From: Pseudomonas taetrolens
GTDB taxonomy: Bacteria > Pseudomonadota > Gammaproteobacteria > Pseudomonadales > Pseudomonadaceae
Length of the DNA: 64,000 nucleotides
NCBI RefSeq assembly: GCF_900475285.1
Contig: NZ_LS483370.1
Location: forward strand, 882,001-946,000
Direction of reading: 5' to 3'
The notes beneath the pieces are model-generated. The model was not told the origin of the DNA. It did not search any database and worked only from the letters and a program-made list of their open reading frames with translations. The stretch's first letter is position 1. The number at the start of each line of letters is the position of its first letter. The position numbers and the translations under genes were made by a program. Positions 8,863 through 18,537 of this stretch are shown here, in pieces.

Positions 8863-9607
8863 GCCTGAGGGGAAATGTCAACAGGGCGTGAATCAGCCCG
8901 CTAAATAAGGGGTGCGACACTGCGACATATTGTCACGCGGTGTGGTGCGCGGGTCGTATCCCTGTCTGACAAAAGAGGCGCGCGAAGCATCGTGAGGGGT
9001 ATTCGGCCTGAGGCGTTTTGACGCTGATGGCAGGCTTGAAAGTGACGCCGTGGCACTCCAGGGAAAAACGCTGTAGCCCTCTTTATTTGGGCATTACGGC
9101 GGGTTGCCCATGAGGTTGCAGTGCGCTAAAAAGGGGCGCGGCGGTTCGGGAAGTTGACGTGCTACAAGAGCCAGGTCTGAGTGTGTTTTAACGCAGATGG
9201 TAAAAATAGTCATTGATTGTTACGGCAACCGAGAAGAATTATTTCTGGATAAGACATGGTTTATAGAGAGCTACCTAACTACAATCGCCCGCACTGAACG
9301 TCCAGCCTGCTCATCCCTGAGCCCAAGCGGGGAGTTGACGGTCGTCTGGGCAGTTCATGACAGATGTCCCATGCGATTCCCAGGTACTGGCAACCCTTCT
9401 AAGTTCCGCACCAAATGGAATTGGTCTGAGACAAGGCCATTGACCACGTATCGAATAAGAAATCACTGCTAGCCCAGGATTTGCCCACTCGCCAGATGGT
9501 GATAGAGCAGGCCCTTATTCAATTCCGGAAAATTGCCAACCCTTGGCAGGGTGAAGTGTTGGCGAAACAACCAACTGCATTGTGCAAGCTGTTTTAGAGG
9601 TCGTGAG
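8863..9607 (+). other. Long non-coding leader/regulatory region upstream of cyoA
   Basis: About 745 bp without a convincing gene. The 91-codon frame at 9197-9472 shows no family features. The region holds a dyad GCGAC-N5-GTCAC at 8922-8936, close to the RegA/PrrA/RoxR-type recognition pattern, just after the dsbB terminator. A TTGACG at about 9156 could be a -35 element. The cyoA ribosome site AGAGG is at its end. The length suggests a long 5' leader or an unrecognised small RNA. Confidence 0.4.
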
Positions 9608-10546
9608 ATGACTAAAAAAAGGTACCCCAGACTCTTTGGCTTATTGCCACTTTTCGGCACGTTGCTGCTGGGAGGCTGCAATATGACGTTGCTCGATCCG
9701 GTCGGGCAGGTCGGCATCGATGAAAAGAATCTGATCATCACTGCAACATTGCTCATGCTCTTGGTCGTGATCCCGGTGATCGCGATGACTTTCATCTTCG
9801 CGTGGAAATACCGGGCGTCGAACACGAAAGCCACCTACACACCGAAATGGTCGCACTCCACCAAGATCGAAGTCGTGATCTGGACTGTTCCTATCCTGAT
9901 CATCATTGCTCTGGGCGTGATCACCTACAAGTCGACTCACGCACTGGACCCGTATCGTCCGCTCGAGTCTGACGTCAAGCCGATTACCATCGAAGTGGTG
10001 GCAATGGACTGGAAGTGGATGTTCATCTACCCGGAACAGGGTATCGCCACCGTCAACAAGATCGTGTTCCCGGCTAACACCCCGGTCAATTTCCGTATCA
10101 CCTCTGACACGGTCATGAACTCGTTCTTCATTCCAGGTCTGGGCGGTCAGATCTACGCCATGGCCGGCATGACGACCAAGCTGCACCTGATTGCCAACCG
10201 CAACGCTGAAATGGAAGGCATCTCTGCCAACTACAGCGGTGCCGGTTTCACTGGCATGAAATTCAAAGCGATCGCGACTTCTCAGGCTGACTTCGATGCC
10301 TGGGTAAGTGAAGTCAAAGCGTCACCTAAACAGCTTGATGAAGCTGCATATGCCGCCTTGTCCGTCTCCAGTCAGAACAATCCCGTGGAGCTGTTCTCCT
10401 CGTACACACCGAACCTGTTTCAGAAAATCGTCGACAAGTACGAAGGTATGACACCAGGCAAGCCGGTCAAGCACGAGAAGAAAGAAGTGGCCGGGAATGA
10501 CGTGGTGGACACAAGTTCGCATTCAGCTGCCGGGGCAGAGGAGTAA
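9608..10546 (+). CDS. cyoA: Cytochrome bo3 ubiquinol oxidase subunit II
   Basis: Subunit II of the terminal oxidase that reduces O2 with ubiquinol and pumps protons. I start at ATG 9608 (AGAGG upstream). The 312-residue product then begins with a lipoprotein signal ending LLLGGC, so the mature N-terminal Cys is lipidated, followed by [10 protein letters not shown] as in known CyoA. Two transmembrane helices ([21 protein letters not shown] and [20 protein letters not shown], given in outline) precede a cupredoxin domain ([33 protein letters not shown]) lacking the Cu-A ligands, as expected for a quinol oxidase. It is the first gene of cyoABCDE; the gap to cyoB is 3 bp. Confidence 0.97.
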   Translation: MTKKRYPRLFGLLPLFGTLLLGGCNMTLLDPVGQVGIDEKNLIITATLLMLLVVIPVIAMTFIFAWKYRASNTKATYTPKWSHSTKIEVVIWTVPILIIIALGVITYKSTHALDPYRPLESDVKPITIEVVAMDWKWMFIYPEQGIATVNKIVFPANTPVNFRITSDTVMNSFFIPGLGGQIYAMAGMTTKLHLIANRNAEMEGISANYSGAGFTGMKFKAIATSQADFDAWVSEVKASPKQLDEAAYAALSVSSQNNPVELFSSYTPNLFQKIVDKYEGMTPGKPVKHEKKEVAGNDVVDTSSHSAAGAEE

Positions 10547-10549
10547 ACG

Positions 10550-12574
10550 ATGTTTGGTAAATTAAGTTGGGAAGCGGTCCCGTTCCACGAGCCGATTGTC
10601 ATGGTCACCATTGCCATGATCGCGCTCGGTGGTCTGGCGCTGTTTGCAGCACTCACGTACTACAAAAAGTGGACCTACCTGTGGACTGAATGGCTAACGT
10701 CAGTCGACCACAAGAAAATCGGCGTGATGTACATCATCGTTGCCATGGTCATGCTGCTGCGCGGCTTTGCCGACGCCGTCATGATGCGTACCCAGTTGGC
10801 CATGGCCACCGAGGGCTCGCCTGGCTACCTGCCGCCTGAACACTATGACCAGATCTTCACCGCTCACGGTGTGATCATGATCATCTTCATGGCGATGCCA
10901 TTCTTCACCGGCCTGATGAACCTTGCAGTGCCGCTGCAGATTGGCGCACGTGACGTGGCTTACCCGTTCCTGAACTCCCTGAGCTTCTGGCTGCTGGTAT
11001 CCGGCGTTGTGCTGATTAACCTGTCGCTGGGCGTCGGCGAGTTCGCCAAGACCGGCTGGGTTGCTTATCCGCCGTTGTCGGGCTTGCAGTACAGCCCTGG
11101 CGTGGGGATGGACTACTACATCTGGGCGCTACAGCTATCGGGCCTGGGTACGACGTTAACCGGGGTTAACTTCCTGGCGACCGTACTGAAGATGCGCACC
11201 CCTGGCATGAAACTGATGGACATGCCGATCTTCACCTGGACCTGCACCTGGGCCAACGTCCTGATCGTGGCTTCGTTCCCGATCCTGACGGCTACCCTGG
11301 CACTGCTGACACTTGACCGCTACATGGATTTCCACATTTTCACCAATGAACTTGGTGGTAATCCAATGATGTACGTCAACCTGTTCTGGGCATGGGGTCA
11401 CCCTGAGGTGTACATCCTGATTCTGCCAGCGTTCGGGATCTTCTCTGAAGTCATCTCCACGTTCACCGGCAAGCGTCTGTTCGGTCACCACTCGATGGTC
11501 TACGCCTCCGGCGCGATCTCGGTACTGGGCTTCATGGTTTGGCTGCACCACTTCTTCACCATGGGTTCGGGGGCCAGCGTCAACGCCTTCTTCGGCCTGG
11601 CGACGATGCTGATTTCGATCCCGACGGGGGTGAAGCTGTTCAACTGGCTGTTCACCATCTACCAGGGCCGTCTGCGCTTCACCAGCCAGGTTCTGTGGAC
11701 CCTGGGCTTCATGGTGACCTTCGCTATCGGCGGCATGACTGGCGTACTGCTGGCCATCCCGGGTGCTGACTTCGTACTGCACAACAGCCTGTTCGTAATT
11801 GCTCACTTCCATAACGTGATCATCGGCGGCGCGGTATTCGGTTACATCGCAGGCTTCAGCTTCTACTTCCCTAAAGCGTTCGGCTTCAAACTGAACGAGA
11901 AGTGGGGCAAGGCAGCGTTCTGGTTCTGGTGCGTCGGCTTCTTCGTGGCCTTCATGCCGCTCTATGCACTGGGCTTCATGGGCATGACCCGTCGTCTGAA
12001 CGCCAGCACCAACCCTGAGTGGGTGCCTTACCTGTACGTTGCTCTGTTCGGCGCGGCACTGATCGCTATCGGTATCGCCTGCCAACTGATCCAGCTGTAC
12101 GTCAGTATCCGCGACCGCAAGCTGGCAGAGAACGCCTGCGAGCACGGCGATCCATGGAATGCACACACGCTGGAATGGTCGACTTCGTCGCCACCACCGT
12201 TCTACAACTTTGCTGTACTGCCAAAAGCTGACGGTATCGACCCGTTCACCGAAGCCAAGGAAAACGGTACTGCGTACCAGGCTCCGGCCAAGTACTCGCC
12301 GATTCACATGCCTAACAACACCGCTACCGGTGTGTACATGGGTGCTTTGCTGACCGTGTTCGGTTTCGCAATGATCTGGCACATCTGGTGGTTGGCGATC
12401 GCTGGTCTGGTAGGCACTGTCGTGGTCTTCGTTGCCCACGCTGCCCGTGACGACCAAGGCTACATGGTGCCGGTTGAGACCATCGAGCGTATCGAGGCCG
12501 AGCAGCACAAGCGTCTGGTAGCCGCCAAAGCAATCCCGGCTACTCGTGTTGAAACCAAGTTGGAACAGGCTTAA
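10550..12574 (+). CDS. cyoB: Cytochrome bo3 ubiquinol oxidase subunit I
   Basis: The 674-residue catalytic subunit with about 15 membrane helices binds low-spin haem b, the high-spin haem o3 and Cu-B. Visible family marks are the haem-ligand region [15 protein letters not shown], the Cu-B/cross-linked His-Tyr segment [17 protein letters not shown], the His pair in [10 protein letters not shown], and [17 protein letters not shown] with the haem ligands. Length is as in E. coli CyoB (about 663). It is translated 3 bp after cyoA and 3 bp before cyoC, so the operon is tightly coupled. Confidence 0.98.
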   Translation: MFGKLSWEAVPFHEPIVMVTIAMIALGGLALFAALTYYKKWTYLWTEWLTSVDHKKIGVMYIIVAMVMLLRGFADAVMMRTQLAMATEGSPGYLPPEHYDQIFTAHGVIMIIFMAMPFFTGLMNLAVPLQIGARDVAYPFLNSLSFWLLVSGVVLINLSLGVGEFAKTGWVAYPPLSGLQYSPGVGMDYYIWALQLSGLGTTLTGVNFLATVLKMRTPGMKLMDMPIFTWTCTWANVLIVASFPILTATLALLTLDRYMDFHIFTNELGGNPMMYVNLFWAWGHPEVYILILPAFGIFSEVISTFTGKRLFGHHSMVYASGAISVLGFMVWLHHFFTMGSGASVNAFFGLATMLISIPTGVKLFNWLFTIYQGRLRFTSQVLWTLGFMVTFAIGGMTGVLLAIPGADFVLHNSLFVIAHFHNVIIGGAVFGYIAGFSFYFPKAFGFKLNEKWGKAAFWFWCVGFFVAFMPLYALGFMGMTRRLNASTNPEWVPYLYVALFGAALIAIGIACQLIQLYVSIRDRKLAENACEHGDPWNAHTLEWSTSSPPPFYNFAVLPKADGIDPFTEAKENGTAYQAPAKYSPIHMPNNTATGVYMGALLTVFGFAMIWHIWWLAIAGLVGTVVVFVAHAARDDQGYMVPVETIERIEAEQHKRLVAAKAIPATRVETKLEQA

Positions 12575-12577
12575 ACC

Positions 12578-13204
12578 ATGTCGAACTTAGCGACTCATGC
12601 TGGAAACGCTCATGGTCATGACCATGAGCACGATGATCATCACCACGATTCGGGCGAGACAACCATTTATGGTTTCTGGCTCTACCTGATGACCGACTGC
12701 ATCTTGTTTGCGTCGATCTTCGCGGTATACGCGGTATTGGTGAACAACGTTGCAGGTGGCCCGTCGGGCCACGACATCTTCGAACTGCCTTATGTACTGG
12801 GCGAAACTGCCCTGCTGCTGTTCAGCTCGATCACCTACGGCTTCGCCATGCTGGCGTTGTTCAAGGGCAAGAAGCCGCAGGTCCTGTTCTGGCTGGCCAT
12901 GACGTTCCTGCTCGGTGCAGGCTTCATCGCCATGGAAATCAACGAGTTCCACCTGTTGATCTCCGAGGGCTACGGCCCTAGCCGCTCAGGCTTCCTGTCC
13001 GGCTTCTTCACCCTGGTCGGTACCCACGGTCTGCACGTGACCAGCGGTCTGATCTGGATGGCGATCATGATGTATCAGGTGCAGAAAAACGGCCTGACCT
13101 CGACCAACAAGACGCGCCTGAGCTGCCTGAGCCTGTTCTGGCACTTCCTGGACGTGGTGTGGATCTGCGTATTCACCGTTGTTTACCTGATGGGGACTTT
13201 GTAA
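12578..13204 (+). CDS. cyoC: Cytochrome bo3 ubiquinol oxidase subunit III
   Basis: The 208-residue membrane subunit starts with a His-rich cytoplasmic tail ([18 protein letters not shown]), then five hydrophobic helices. The conserved subunit III segments [37 protein letters not shown] and [19 protein letters not shown] are present. It stabilises the oxidase core. Its stop codon overlaps the cyoD start by 1 nt (TAATG). Confidence 0.97.
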   Translation: MSNLATHAGNAHGHDHEHDDHHHDSGETTIYGFWLYLMTDCILFASIFAVYAVLVNNVAGGPSGHDIFELPYVLGETALLLFSSITYGFAMLALFKGKKPQVLFWLAMTFLLGAGFIAMEINEFHLLISEGYGPSRSGFLSGFFTLVGTHGLHVTSGLIWMAIMMYQVQKNGLTSTNKTRLSCLSLFWHFLDVVWICVFTVVYLMGTL

Positions 13205-13530
13205 TGGCTAACGCACATTCCGACGGCGCCAACCACGGCAGCGTGAAGTCCTATGCGATCGGCTTCATCCTGTCGGTGATCCTGACCGTTATTCCGTTCG
13301 GGCTGGTGATGTACCCATCGCTGCCCAAATTCACCACTCTGGCGATCGTGCTGTTGTTCGCTGTCGTGCAAGTGGTTGTTCACCTGGTGTACTTCCTGCA
13401 CCTGGACCGTTCGCCTGCACAACGCAACAACGTCACGGCGCTGGTATTCGCAGCCCTGGTTATTGTGCTGCTGGTGGGCTTGTCCCTGTGGATCATGTTC
13501 AGCATCCACACTGAAATGATGGCGAAGTGA
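13204..13530 (+). CDS. cyoD: Cytochrome bo3 ubiquinol oxidase subunit IV
   Basis: The 108-residue protein has three membrane helices, including IGFILSVILTVIPFGLVMY and the His-containing VVVHLVYFLHLDRS typical of subunit IV, needed for Cu-B assembly. The start ATG at 13204 overlaps the cyoC stop; an upstream in-frame start would lie inside cyoC and has no ribosome site. Confidence 0.96.
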   Translation: MANAHSDGANHGSVKSYAIGFILSVILTVIPFGLVMYPSLPKFTTLAIVLLFAVVQVVVHLVYFLHLDRSPAQRNNVTALVFAALVIVLLVGLSLWIMFSIHTEMMAK

Positions 13531-13541
13531 GGTAAGACCCG

Positions 13542-14429
13542 ATGTCCTTTAAGCACTTTATCCAAATCACCAAACCGGGGATCATTTTCGGTAACGTGCT
13601 TTCTGTGGCAGGCGGGTTCTTCCTGGCCTCGAAGGGGCATTTCGATCTTGCCCTGTTCCTGGCCGCGGTGATCGGCACTTCTCTGGTGGTGGCGTCCGGT
13701 TGTGTGTTCAACAACTGCATCGACCGTGACATCGACATCAAGATGGACCGCACCAAAAACCGCGTGCTGGTACAAGGCCTGATTTCCCTCAAGGTGGCAC
13801 TGATTTACGCCACCTTGCTGGGCGTCGCCGGTCTTGTCCTGCTGTATCGCGTGGCCAACCCGCTGGCGGCCTTGTTCGCTGCGATTGGCTTCGTGATCTA
13901 CGTCGGTTTGTACAGCCTGTACTTCAAGCGCAAGTCGGTTCACGGCACGCTGATTGGCAGTCTGTCCGGTGCGATGCCGCCCGTTATCGGCTACGTGGCT
14001 GTGAGCAACAGCTTCGACATGGCCGCACTGACCCTGTTGGTGATGTTCAGCCTGTGGCAGATGCCGCATTCCTACGCGATTGCGATCTTCCGCTTCAACG
14101 ATTACCTGGCCGCATCGATTCCGGTGTTGCCAGTGAAGCGCGGGATCAAAGTTGCCAAGAAGCACATCCTGCTCTACATCCTCGCGTTCCTGATTGCGAC
14201 CCTGATGCTCACCCTCGGCGGTTACGCCGGCATGAGCTACATGGCCGTGGCAGCCGCGATGGGCATGTACTGGTTGTACATGGCCTGGACAGGCTACAAG
14301 GCAGTGGATGACAAGGTCTGGGCACGCAAGCTGTTCGTGTTCTCGATCTTCACCATCACCGCCCTGAGCGTCATGATGTCTCTGGACTTCAAAGTGCCGA
14401 CTGAGTTGCTACTGACTTACGCGCACTAA
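13542..14429 (+). CDS. cyoE: Protohaem IX farnesyltransferase (haem O synthase)
   Basis: The 295-residue polytopic prenyltransferase converts haem b to haem o by adding a farnesyl group, supplying the cofactor of this oxidase. The substrate-binding motif [18 protein letters not shown] and the second polar loop [20 protein letters not shown] are intact. Length is normal. It is the last gene of the cyo operon and is followed 12 bp later by a terminator. Confidence 0.97.
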   Translation: MSFKHFIQITKPGIIFGNVLSVAGGFFLASKGHFDLALFLAAVIGTSLVVASGCVFNNCIDRDIDIKMDRTKNRVLVQGLISLKVALIYATLLGVAGLVLLYRVANPLAALFAAIGFVIYVGLYSLYFKRKSVHGTLIGSLSGAMPPVIGYVAVSNSFDMAALTLLVMFSLWQMPHSYAIAIFRFNDYLAASIPVLPVKRGIKVAKKHILLYILAFLIATLMLTLGGYAGMSYMAVAAAMGMYWLYMAWTGYKAVDDKVWARKLFVFSIFTITALSVMMSLDFKVPTELLLTYAH

Positions 14430-14441
14430 GACAGCCAGACC

Positions 14442-14482
14442 AAAAAAGCCCCGCCTTCGACAAGAAGTGCGGGGCTTTTTTT
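14442..14482 (+). terminator. Rho-independent terminator of the cyo operon
   Basis: AAAAAAGCCCCGC/GCGGGGCTTTTTTT stem with a 14-nt loop. It is symmetric enough to work on both strands. Confidence 0.9.
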
Positions 14483-14891
14483 GCACCCTGTTTTTTACGC
14501 GGGTCGAACCCTGGCAGTACATCGAGCGCGATGGCTGGCGTGGGGTAGTCGGCAAGCCCTCTGTGCCTTCTCAGCAGCTTTGCCGGGCGACTCTGGCATC
14601 GCAGTCCAGCAGATCGAGGCCAGCTCTCTGGCCAGGCGCGATTTGTAGGCTAAGGCAGGCACGGGTATATAGGTGTTGGACTGGGTTTCACAGCATGACA
14701 ATCCTTGTACGAGAAACGGCGCGGTCAATGTCTTTACCGGTTTTTGAGCGGGCCGAAGTCTATCCCGATCAAAGCACATGTCGCACATGCGTTTAATCGC
14801 ATTTGTGATCTTGGGTTAAGGGCTCTGTTTTGCTGCAGCCTGCCGCGTACTAAGGTGTAGCCAGGGTTTTTATCTAATGAGGGGGTGATGC
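14483..14891. other. Intergenic region, no gene supported
   Basis: About 410 bp between the cyo terminator and the DUF924 gene. Frames of about 100 codons exist on both strands (14467-14796 plus, 14495-14788 minus) but neither shows composition, ribosome site or motif of a real gene. The ribosome site GAGGGGGTGATGC of the next gene is at the end. Confidence 0.4.
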
Positions 14892-15452
14892 ATGACCACG
14901 ATCAAAAGTGAACAGCCACTGACACCGCAAACAGTGATCGAGTTCTGGACGCAGGCCGGTCCCAAGCACTGGTTCGCCAAAAGTGAGGCGTTCGATAACC
15001 GGTTTCGCGAGACCTTTTTCACGGCTCACTTTCAGGCCGCCCGACGTGAGCTGGAACACTGGACCGGCGATGCCGAGGGCGCGTTGGCATTGCTCATCCT
15101 GTTGGATCAATACCCGCGCAACGCTTTTCGCGGCACGGCTCATATGTTCGCGACCGACCCGCTGGCACGTTTGTATGCTCGCCAAATGATCGACGCTGGT
15201 ATGGATAAACAGATCGACGCCTCATTGCGACTGTTTTGCTATTTGCCGTTCGAGCATTCAGAAGAGGCTGCGGATCAGCAGCTGTCGCTGGCATTGCATC
15301 GACAGCTGAGCCCCGAACTCGACAAATGGGCCAAAGAGCACGCCGATATCATTGAACGCTTTGGACGCTTTCCTCACCGCAACGCAATGCTCGGTCGGCA
15401 GACCTCAGAGGCCGAGCGGGCATTCCTGGAGAGTGGCGGGTTTGCCGGGTAA
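14892..15452 (+). CDS. DUF924 family protein
   Basis: The 186-residue cytoplasmic protein has the hallmarks of DUF924, an all-helical family with tetratricopeptide-like shape: VIEFWTQAGPKHWFAKSEAFD near the N-terminus, LLILLDQYPRNAFRGTAHMFATDPLA in the middle, and FCYLPFEHSE followed by ERFGRFPHRNAMLGR. These three blocks are the conserved core. The biochemical function of the family is not established. Start ATG at 14892 lies just after a GAGGGGG ribosome site. Convergent with the OYE-family gene, 50 bp apart, with no terminator visible. Confidence 0.9.
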   Translation: MTTIKSEQPLTPQTVIEFWTQAGPKHWFAKSEAFDNRFRETFFTAHFQAARRELEHWTGDAEGALALLILLDQYPRNAFRGTAHMFATDPLARLYARQMIDAGMDKQIDASLRLFCYLPFEHSEEAADQQLSLALHRQLSPELDKWAKEHADIIERFGRFPHRNAMLGRQTSEAERAFLESGGFAG

Positions 15453-15501
15453 CCGGGGTTCGCGCGGGTGAGGGAGTATGTCTCTCTTAAGCGTCCATGG
15501 C

Positions 15502-16599
15502 TCAGACCAGTTCACGGTGCTTGATATCGGCGATGGGGCCCAGAACTGAAGTGTCGAAGTCTTCAATCGCCAGCCTGTTCACCAGGCGATTCGGATAGTC
15601 GGGATTGGCCAGCGCGGCCTTGCCCAGGGCAATGATGTTGGCACCCTCATTGAACGCCTGTTCGGCATGCTGAGGCGTGTGCAACCCGCCGTTGGCAATC
15701 ACCGCCACCTCTGGCGCGAAACGCCGGGCCAGGCTGATCAGGCTGGCTTCACCTGCGGGGAAGGCTGGCTGCCATGCTTCAAATTCGGTGACATGAATGA
15801 AATCGACACCGGCGTCCGCCAAGGAGCCAAAGAGGGTCTCGGCAGCCGCTTCGCCTTCTGCCCATTTGTGTTGGTAATCATTGACCTTGGCTTGCGAAAT
15901 GCGCACGCCCACGGGCGCCACACCTGCCGCATCACGAACGGCCTTGATCACCTCAAGCGTCAGACGAATGCGGTTACGCAAACAGCCTCCCCAGCGGTCG
16001 GTTCTCTGGTTGGTGTAATCGGTTAGAAACTGATCCAGCAGGTAGCCGTTCGCGCCGTGAATTTCTATGCCATCAAAGTTTGCCGTGCCGACGGACAATC
16101 GTGCCGCGCTGGCGAAACCCTCGATGGCGTCAGCAATGTCTTCGTCAGTCATGGCATGCGGTACGCGGTAGGGGCCATCGCCGTAGTAAAACTTCATCTG
16201 CTCCCCTTTAGGCCGCACGGCAGAGGGTCCTGCAGACTGCTGCACAAAGCGATTGCCCTGGCTCAGGGCGCCGGCGTGCATGAGTTGAGCAAAAACAACG
16301 CTGTTGTGAGCGTGGATCCCGCGGGTCGTGGCTTGCCACGCCAGGGCTTGCTCGGCATCAGTGATACCGGGCTGACATACATAGCCTTGAGCGAATTTTC
16401 GATCGGTATAAATCCCTTCGGTAATCACCAGGCCAAAACCGCCCTTGGCAAAGCGCTCGTAGTAGCGTGCCATGGTCTGCGAGGCGTTGCCGTCAGCGGA
16501 CGCGCTGACACGGGTCATGGGGGCCACCGCGAGCCTGTTGGTGAGTGGGAGGCTGCCGATATCAAAAGGCGATAGGAGTGTGTCGTGTACAAAGGGCAT
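15502..16599 (-). CDS. Old Yellow Enzyme-family NADH:flavin oxidoreductase
   Basis: The 365-residue protein is an FMN-dependent TIM-barrel ene-reductase of the OYE family. Conserved elements are LTNRLAVAPMTRVSA at the N-terminus, AQLMHAGALS, FDGIEIHGANGYLLDQFLTD with the His-x-x-Asn substrate motif, TNQRTDRWGG, and the phosphate-binding VIANGGL...ALGKAALANPD near the end. Family members reduce activated C=C bonds of enones, nitroesters or similar compounds; the physiological substrate here is unknown. It is divergent from a LysR gene at 16724, which is probably its regulator. Confidence 0.93.
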   Translation of the reverse strand: MPFVHDTLLSPFDIGSLPLTNRLAVAPMTRVSASADGNASQTMARYYERFAKGGFGLVITEGIYTDRKFAQGYVCQPGITDAEQALAWQATTRGIHAHNSVVFAQLMHAGALSQGNRFVQQSAGPSAVRPKGEQMKFYYGDGPYRVPHAMTDEDIADAIEGFASAARLSVGTANFDGIEIHGANGYLLDQFLTDYTNQRTDRWGGCLRNRIRLTLEVIKAVRDAAGVAPVGVRISQAKVNDYQHKWAEGEAAAETLFGSLADAGVDFIHVTEFEAWQPAFPAGEASLISLARRFAPEVAVIANGGLHTPQHAEQAFNEGANIIALGKAALANPDYPNRLVNRLAIEDFDTSVLGPIADIKHRELV

Positions 16600-16723
16600 G
16601 GTCTCAGCTCTCGTCGGTCGTAAAGTGCTATAAATCAGCGATTACCGCCAAAGTAGACCGGACGCCCGGCATGCAGAAGTGCCCCGGATTGATTAGGCGC
16701 CTTAACGAAAAAGGATATGAAAC

Positions 16724-17605
16724 ATGCAGATTGCGGAGGTTGAGGTGTTTTGCGCCATCGCACTCGCCAACAGCCTTTCAGAGGCTGCACGGCGGCTGGG
16801 CTTGTCCGCCATGACAGTGTCCCGGCGTCTGGCGGCCCTTGAGCGGGAGTTGGGTGTGAGGCTCGTGCACCGCACCACTCGCTCGGTGTCGCTGACGCCA
16901 GAGGGCGAGGTGTTGCTGCCCTATGCCAAGACCATGCTTGAGGCCGATGAAGCGGCCCGCGCCACGTTGAAAACCAATACTGCCCTGGCCAGCGGTATGC
17001 TCAGGGTGACTGCCCCTACGGTTTTCGGCCAGGCGGTCATCATGCCACTGATACCGGCCTTGCTCGCCGAGAACCCTGCATTACAGGTCAGCCTGACGCT
17101 GTCCGACAGCATCGTCGACATAGTGGGGTTGGGCATCGATGTCGCCATTCGCATTGCAACCCTGCGCGACTCGGCTCTGGTCGCTCGCACGCTGGCGCCC
17201 AACCCCCGGGTGGTTTGTGCCAACCCGGATTATCTGGCACGGCATGGCACCCCGGCGACCCTGGAAGACCTCAAGCATCACGCCTGTATCGGTTTGCATG
17301 GCATGCCTTACTGGCCGTTTGTTCGCGGGGGTGAAAGCCTGTCCGTTCGCGCCGACGCGGCCTTTTCGGCCAACAGCGTTGAGGCCGTGCGTTCGGCGTG
17401 CAAATGGGGCTTGGGGATGGCGATGCTGACTTACTGGGACATTCGTGACGAGCTGGCTGACGGAAGTCTTGTTCGCGTTGAATTGGCGGATGCGGCTGCG
17501 GAGCGCCTTTCGATCACGGCAGTGCTGCCTACACGACATCACGTGCCTCACCGGGTCAGGGTTTTTCTGGACCGGCTTGAGCAGGCGCTGACGGCGTCTC
17601 ACTAG
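16724..17605 (+). CDS. LysR-family transcriptional regulator (adjacent to OYE gene)
   Basis: The 293-residue regulator has an N-terminal winged helix-turn-helix (FCAIALANSLSEAARRLG, LSAMTVSRRLAALERELGV, LVHRTTRSVSLTPEGE) and a C-terminal periplasmic-binding-protein-like effector domain (VTAPTVFGQAVIMPLIP onward) of the CrgA/DsdC-like subgroup. AAAGGAT lies upstream of the ATG. The divergent 124-bp gap with the OYE-family gene is the usual LysR arrangement, so I infer that it controls that gene and itself. Confidence 0.93.
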   Translation: MQIAEVEVFCAIALANSLSEAARRLGLSAMTVSRRLAALERELGVRLVHRTTRSVSLTPEGEVLLPYAKTMLEADEAARATLKTNTALASGMLRVTAPTVFGQAVIMPLIPALLAENPALQVSLTLSDSIVDIVGLGIDVAIRIATLRDSALVARTLAPNPRVVCANPDYLARHGTPATLEDLKHHACIGLHGMPYWPFVRGGESLSVRADAAFSANSVEAVRSACKWGLGMAMLTYWDIRDELADGSLVRVELADAAAERLSITAVLPTRHHVPHRVRVFLDRLEQALTASH

Positions 17606-17672
17606 ACGTGCGCTGCACCATCAATGGTAGGGTAAGACAGGCCCACAGCATGGCTGACTTCTTGGGAGATTT

Positions 17673-18497
17673 ATGCGCGACACGATCACCATCGGCATCA
17701 TCGGCGGGACAGGCTGGCTCGGACGGTCCATCGCCACGGCATTGCTGGACAGCGGGTTCGTGGGACTCGAATCGCTGATCTTGTCCAGCCGGTCGGGTGA
17801 ACTCAAGGGGGCTGAAGGTTCGCTCGCGAGCGTTCAGGTCACCGACGACAATCAGCGTCTGGTGGGGCTGAGCGATGTGGTGATTCTCTCGGTACGGCCT
17901 GAGGATCTGGCAGCGGTCAAGATCGATCTGGCAGACACGTTGCTGGTGTCACTGGTCGCTGGGGTTTCTCTGCACGATATTGCGCTGCACAGCGGGGCGC
18001 GCCGTGTGGTGCGGGCCATGCCCAATGCCGCGCTGGAGTTGCGCACCTCATACACTCCCTGGCTGGCCAATGAGCAAGTGGATGGCCCGGACAAAATCCT
18101 GGTTCAACGCCTGTTTGAAACCTGTGGGGAGGCTGACGAAGTCTTCAGTGAAAACGATCTTGACTACCTGACCGCGTTGTCGGGAACCGGGCCATCTTAC
18201 CCGGCGCTATTGGCCAAGGCCTTGTATGACGGTGCAATTGCTCAAGGTTTGTCCGAAACCGTCGCACGACGTGCAGTCACTGGCGTGGTGGTACACGCCA
18301 GTCAGTTAATCAGTGAAACCCGTGGCTTCGAAGCCTTGCTGGATACGCTGGTGGGCTATCGCGGCGTCAGTGCCGCCGGCATTCAGGGGATGACGGCGGG
18401 TGGGCTTGCAGCCAGCGTGAGCGCCGGCATCAGTCGGGCTCACGAGGTGGCACAGTCCCGGTTGTTTGACGTTAAGGTCCCCGGGCGAACCGAGTAG
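17673..18497 (+). CDS. Pyrroline-5-carboxylate reductase-like protein
   Basis: The 274-residue protein has an N-terminal Rossmann fold with the NAD(P) loop IGIIGGTGWLGRSIA and a ProC-type all-helical dimerisation domain (ALSGTGPSYPALLAKALYD, VHASQLISETRG, then MTAGGLAASVSAGI). VVRAMPNAAL corresponds to the conserved MPN of ProC. ProC makes proline from pyrroline-5-carboxylate. Here the gene stands alone, away from the usual yggS-proC-yggT cluster, and the C-terminal signature is degenerate (PGGTT is replaced by YRGVSAAG), so it may be a paralogue acting on another imine. GGGAG ribosome site. Confidence 0.8.
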   Translation: MRDTITIGIIGGTGWLGRSIATALLDSGFVGLESLILSSRSGELKGAEGSLASVQVTDDNQRLVGLSDVVILSVRPEDLAAVKIDLADTLLVSLVAGVSLHDIALHSGARRVVRAMPNAALELRTSYTPWLANEQVDGPDKILVQRLFETCGEADEVFSENDLDYLTALSGTGPSYPALLAKALYDGAIAQGLSETVARRAVTGVVVHASQLISETRGFEALLDTLVGYRGVSAAGIQGMTAGGLAASVSAGISRAHEVAQSRLFDVKVPGRTE

Positions 18498-18537
18498 GCT
18501 GCGCGCAGTTTGAGGCTCGAAGATTGCCACCCAGCCC

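Noticed and set aside
9197..9472. 91-codon plus-strand frame upstream of cyoA
   Set aside because: No ribosome site of note, no family features and a composition unlike neighbouring genes; treated as part of the non-coding leader.
11156..12508. 450-codon minus-strand frame opposite cyoB
   Set aside because: Antisense shadow of a high-GC gene; rich in His, Asp, Gln and Arg, with no family features.
14467..14796. Frames of about 100 codons on both strands after cyoE
   Set aside because: They begin in or near the cyo terminator and show no coding character or ribosome site.
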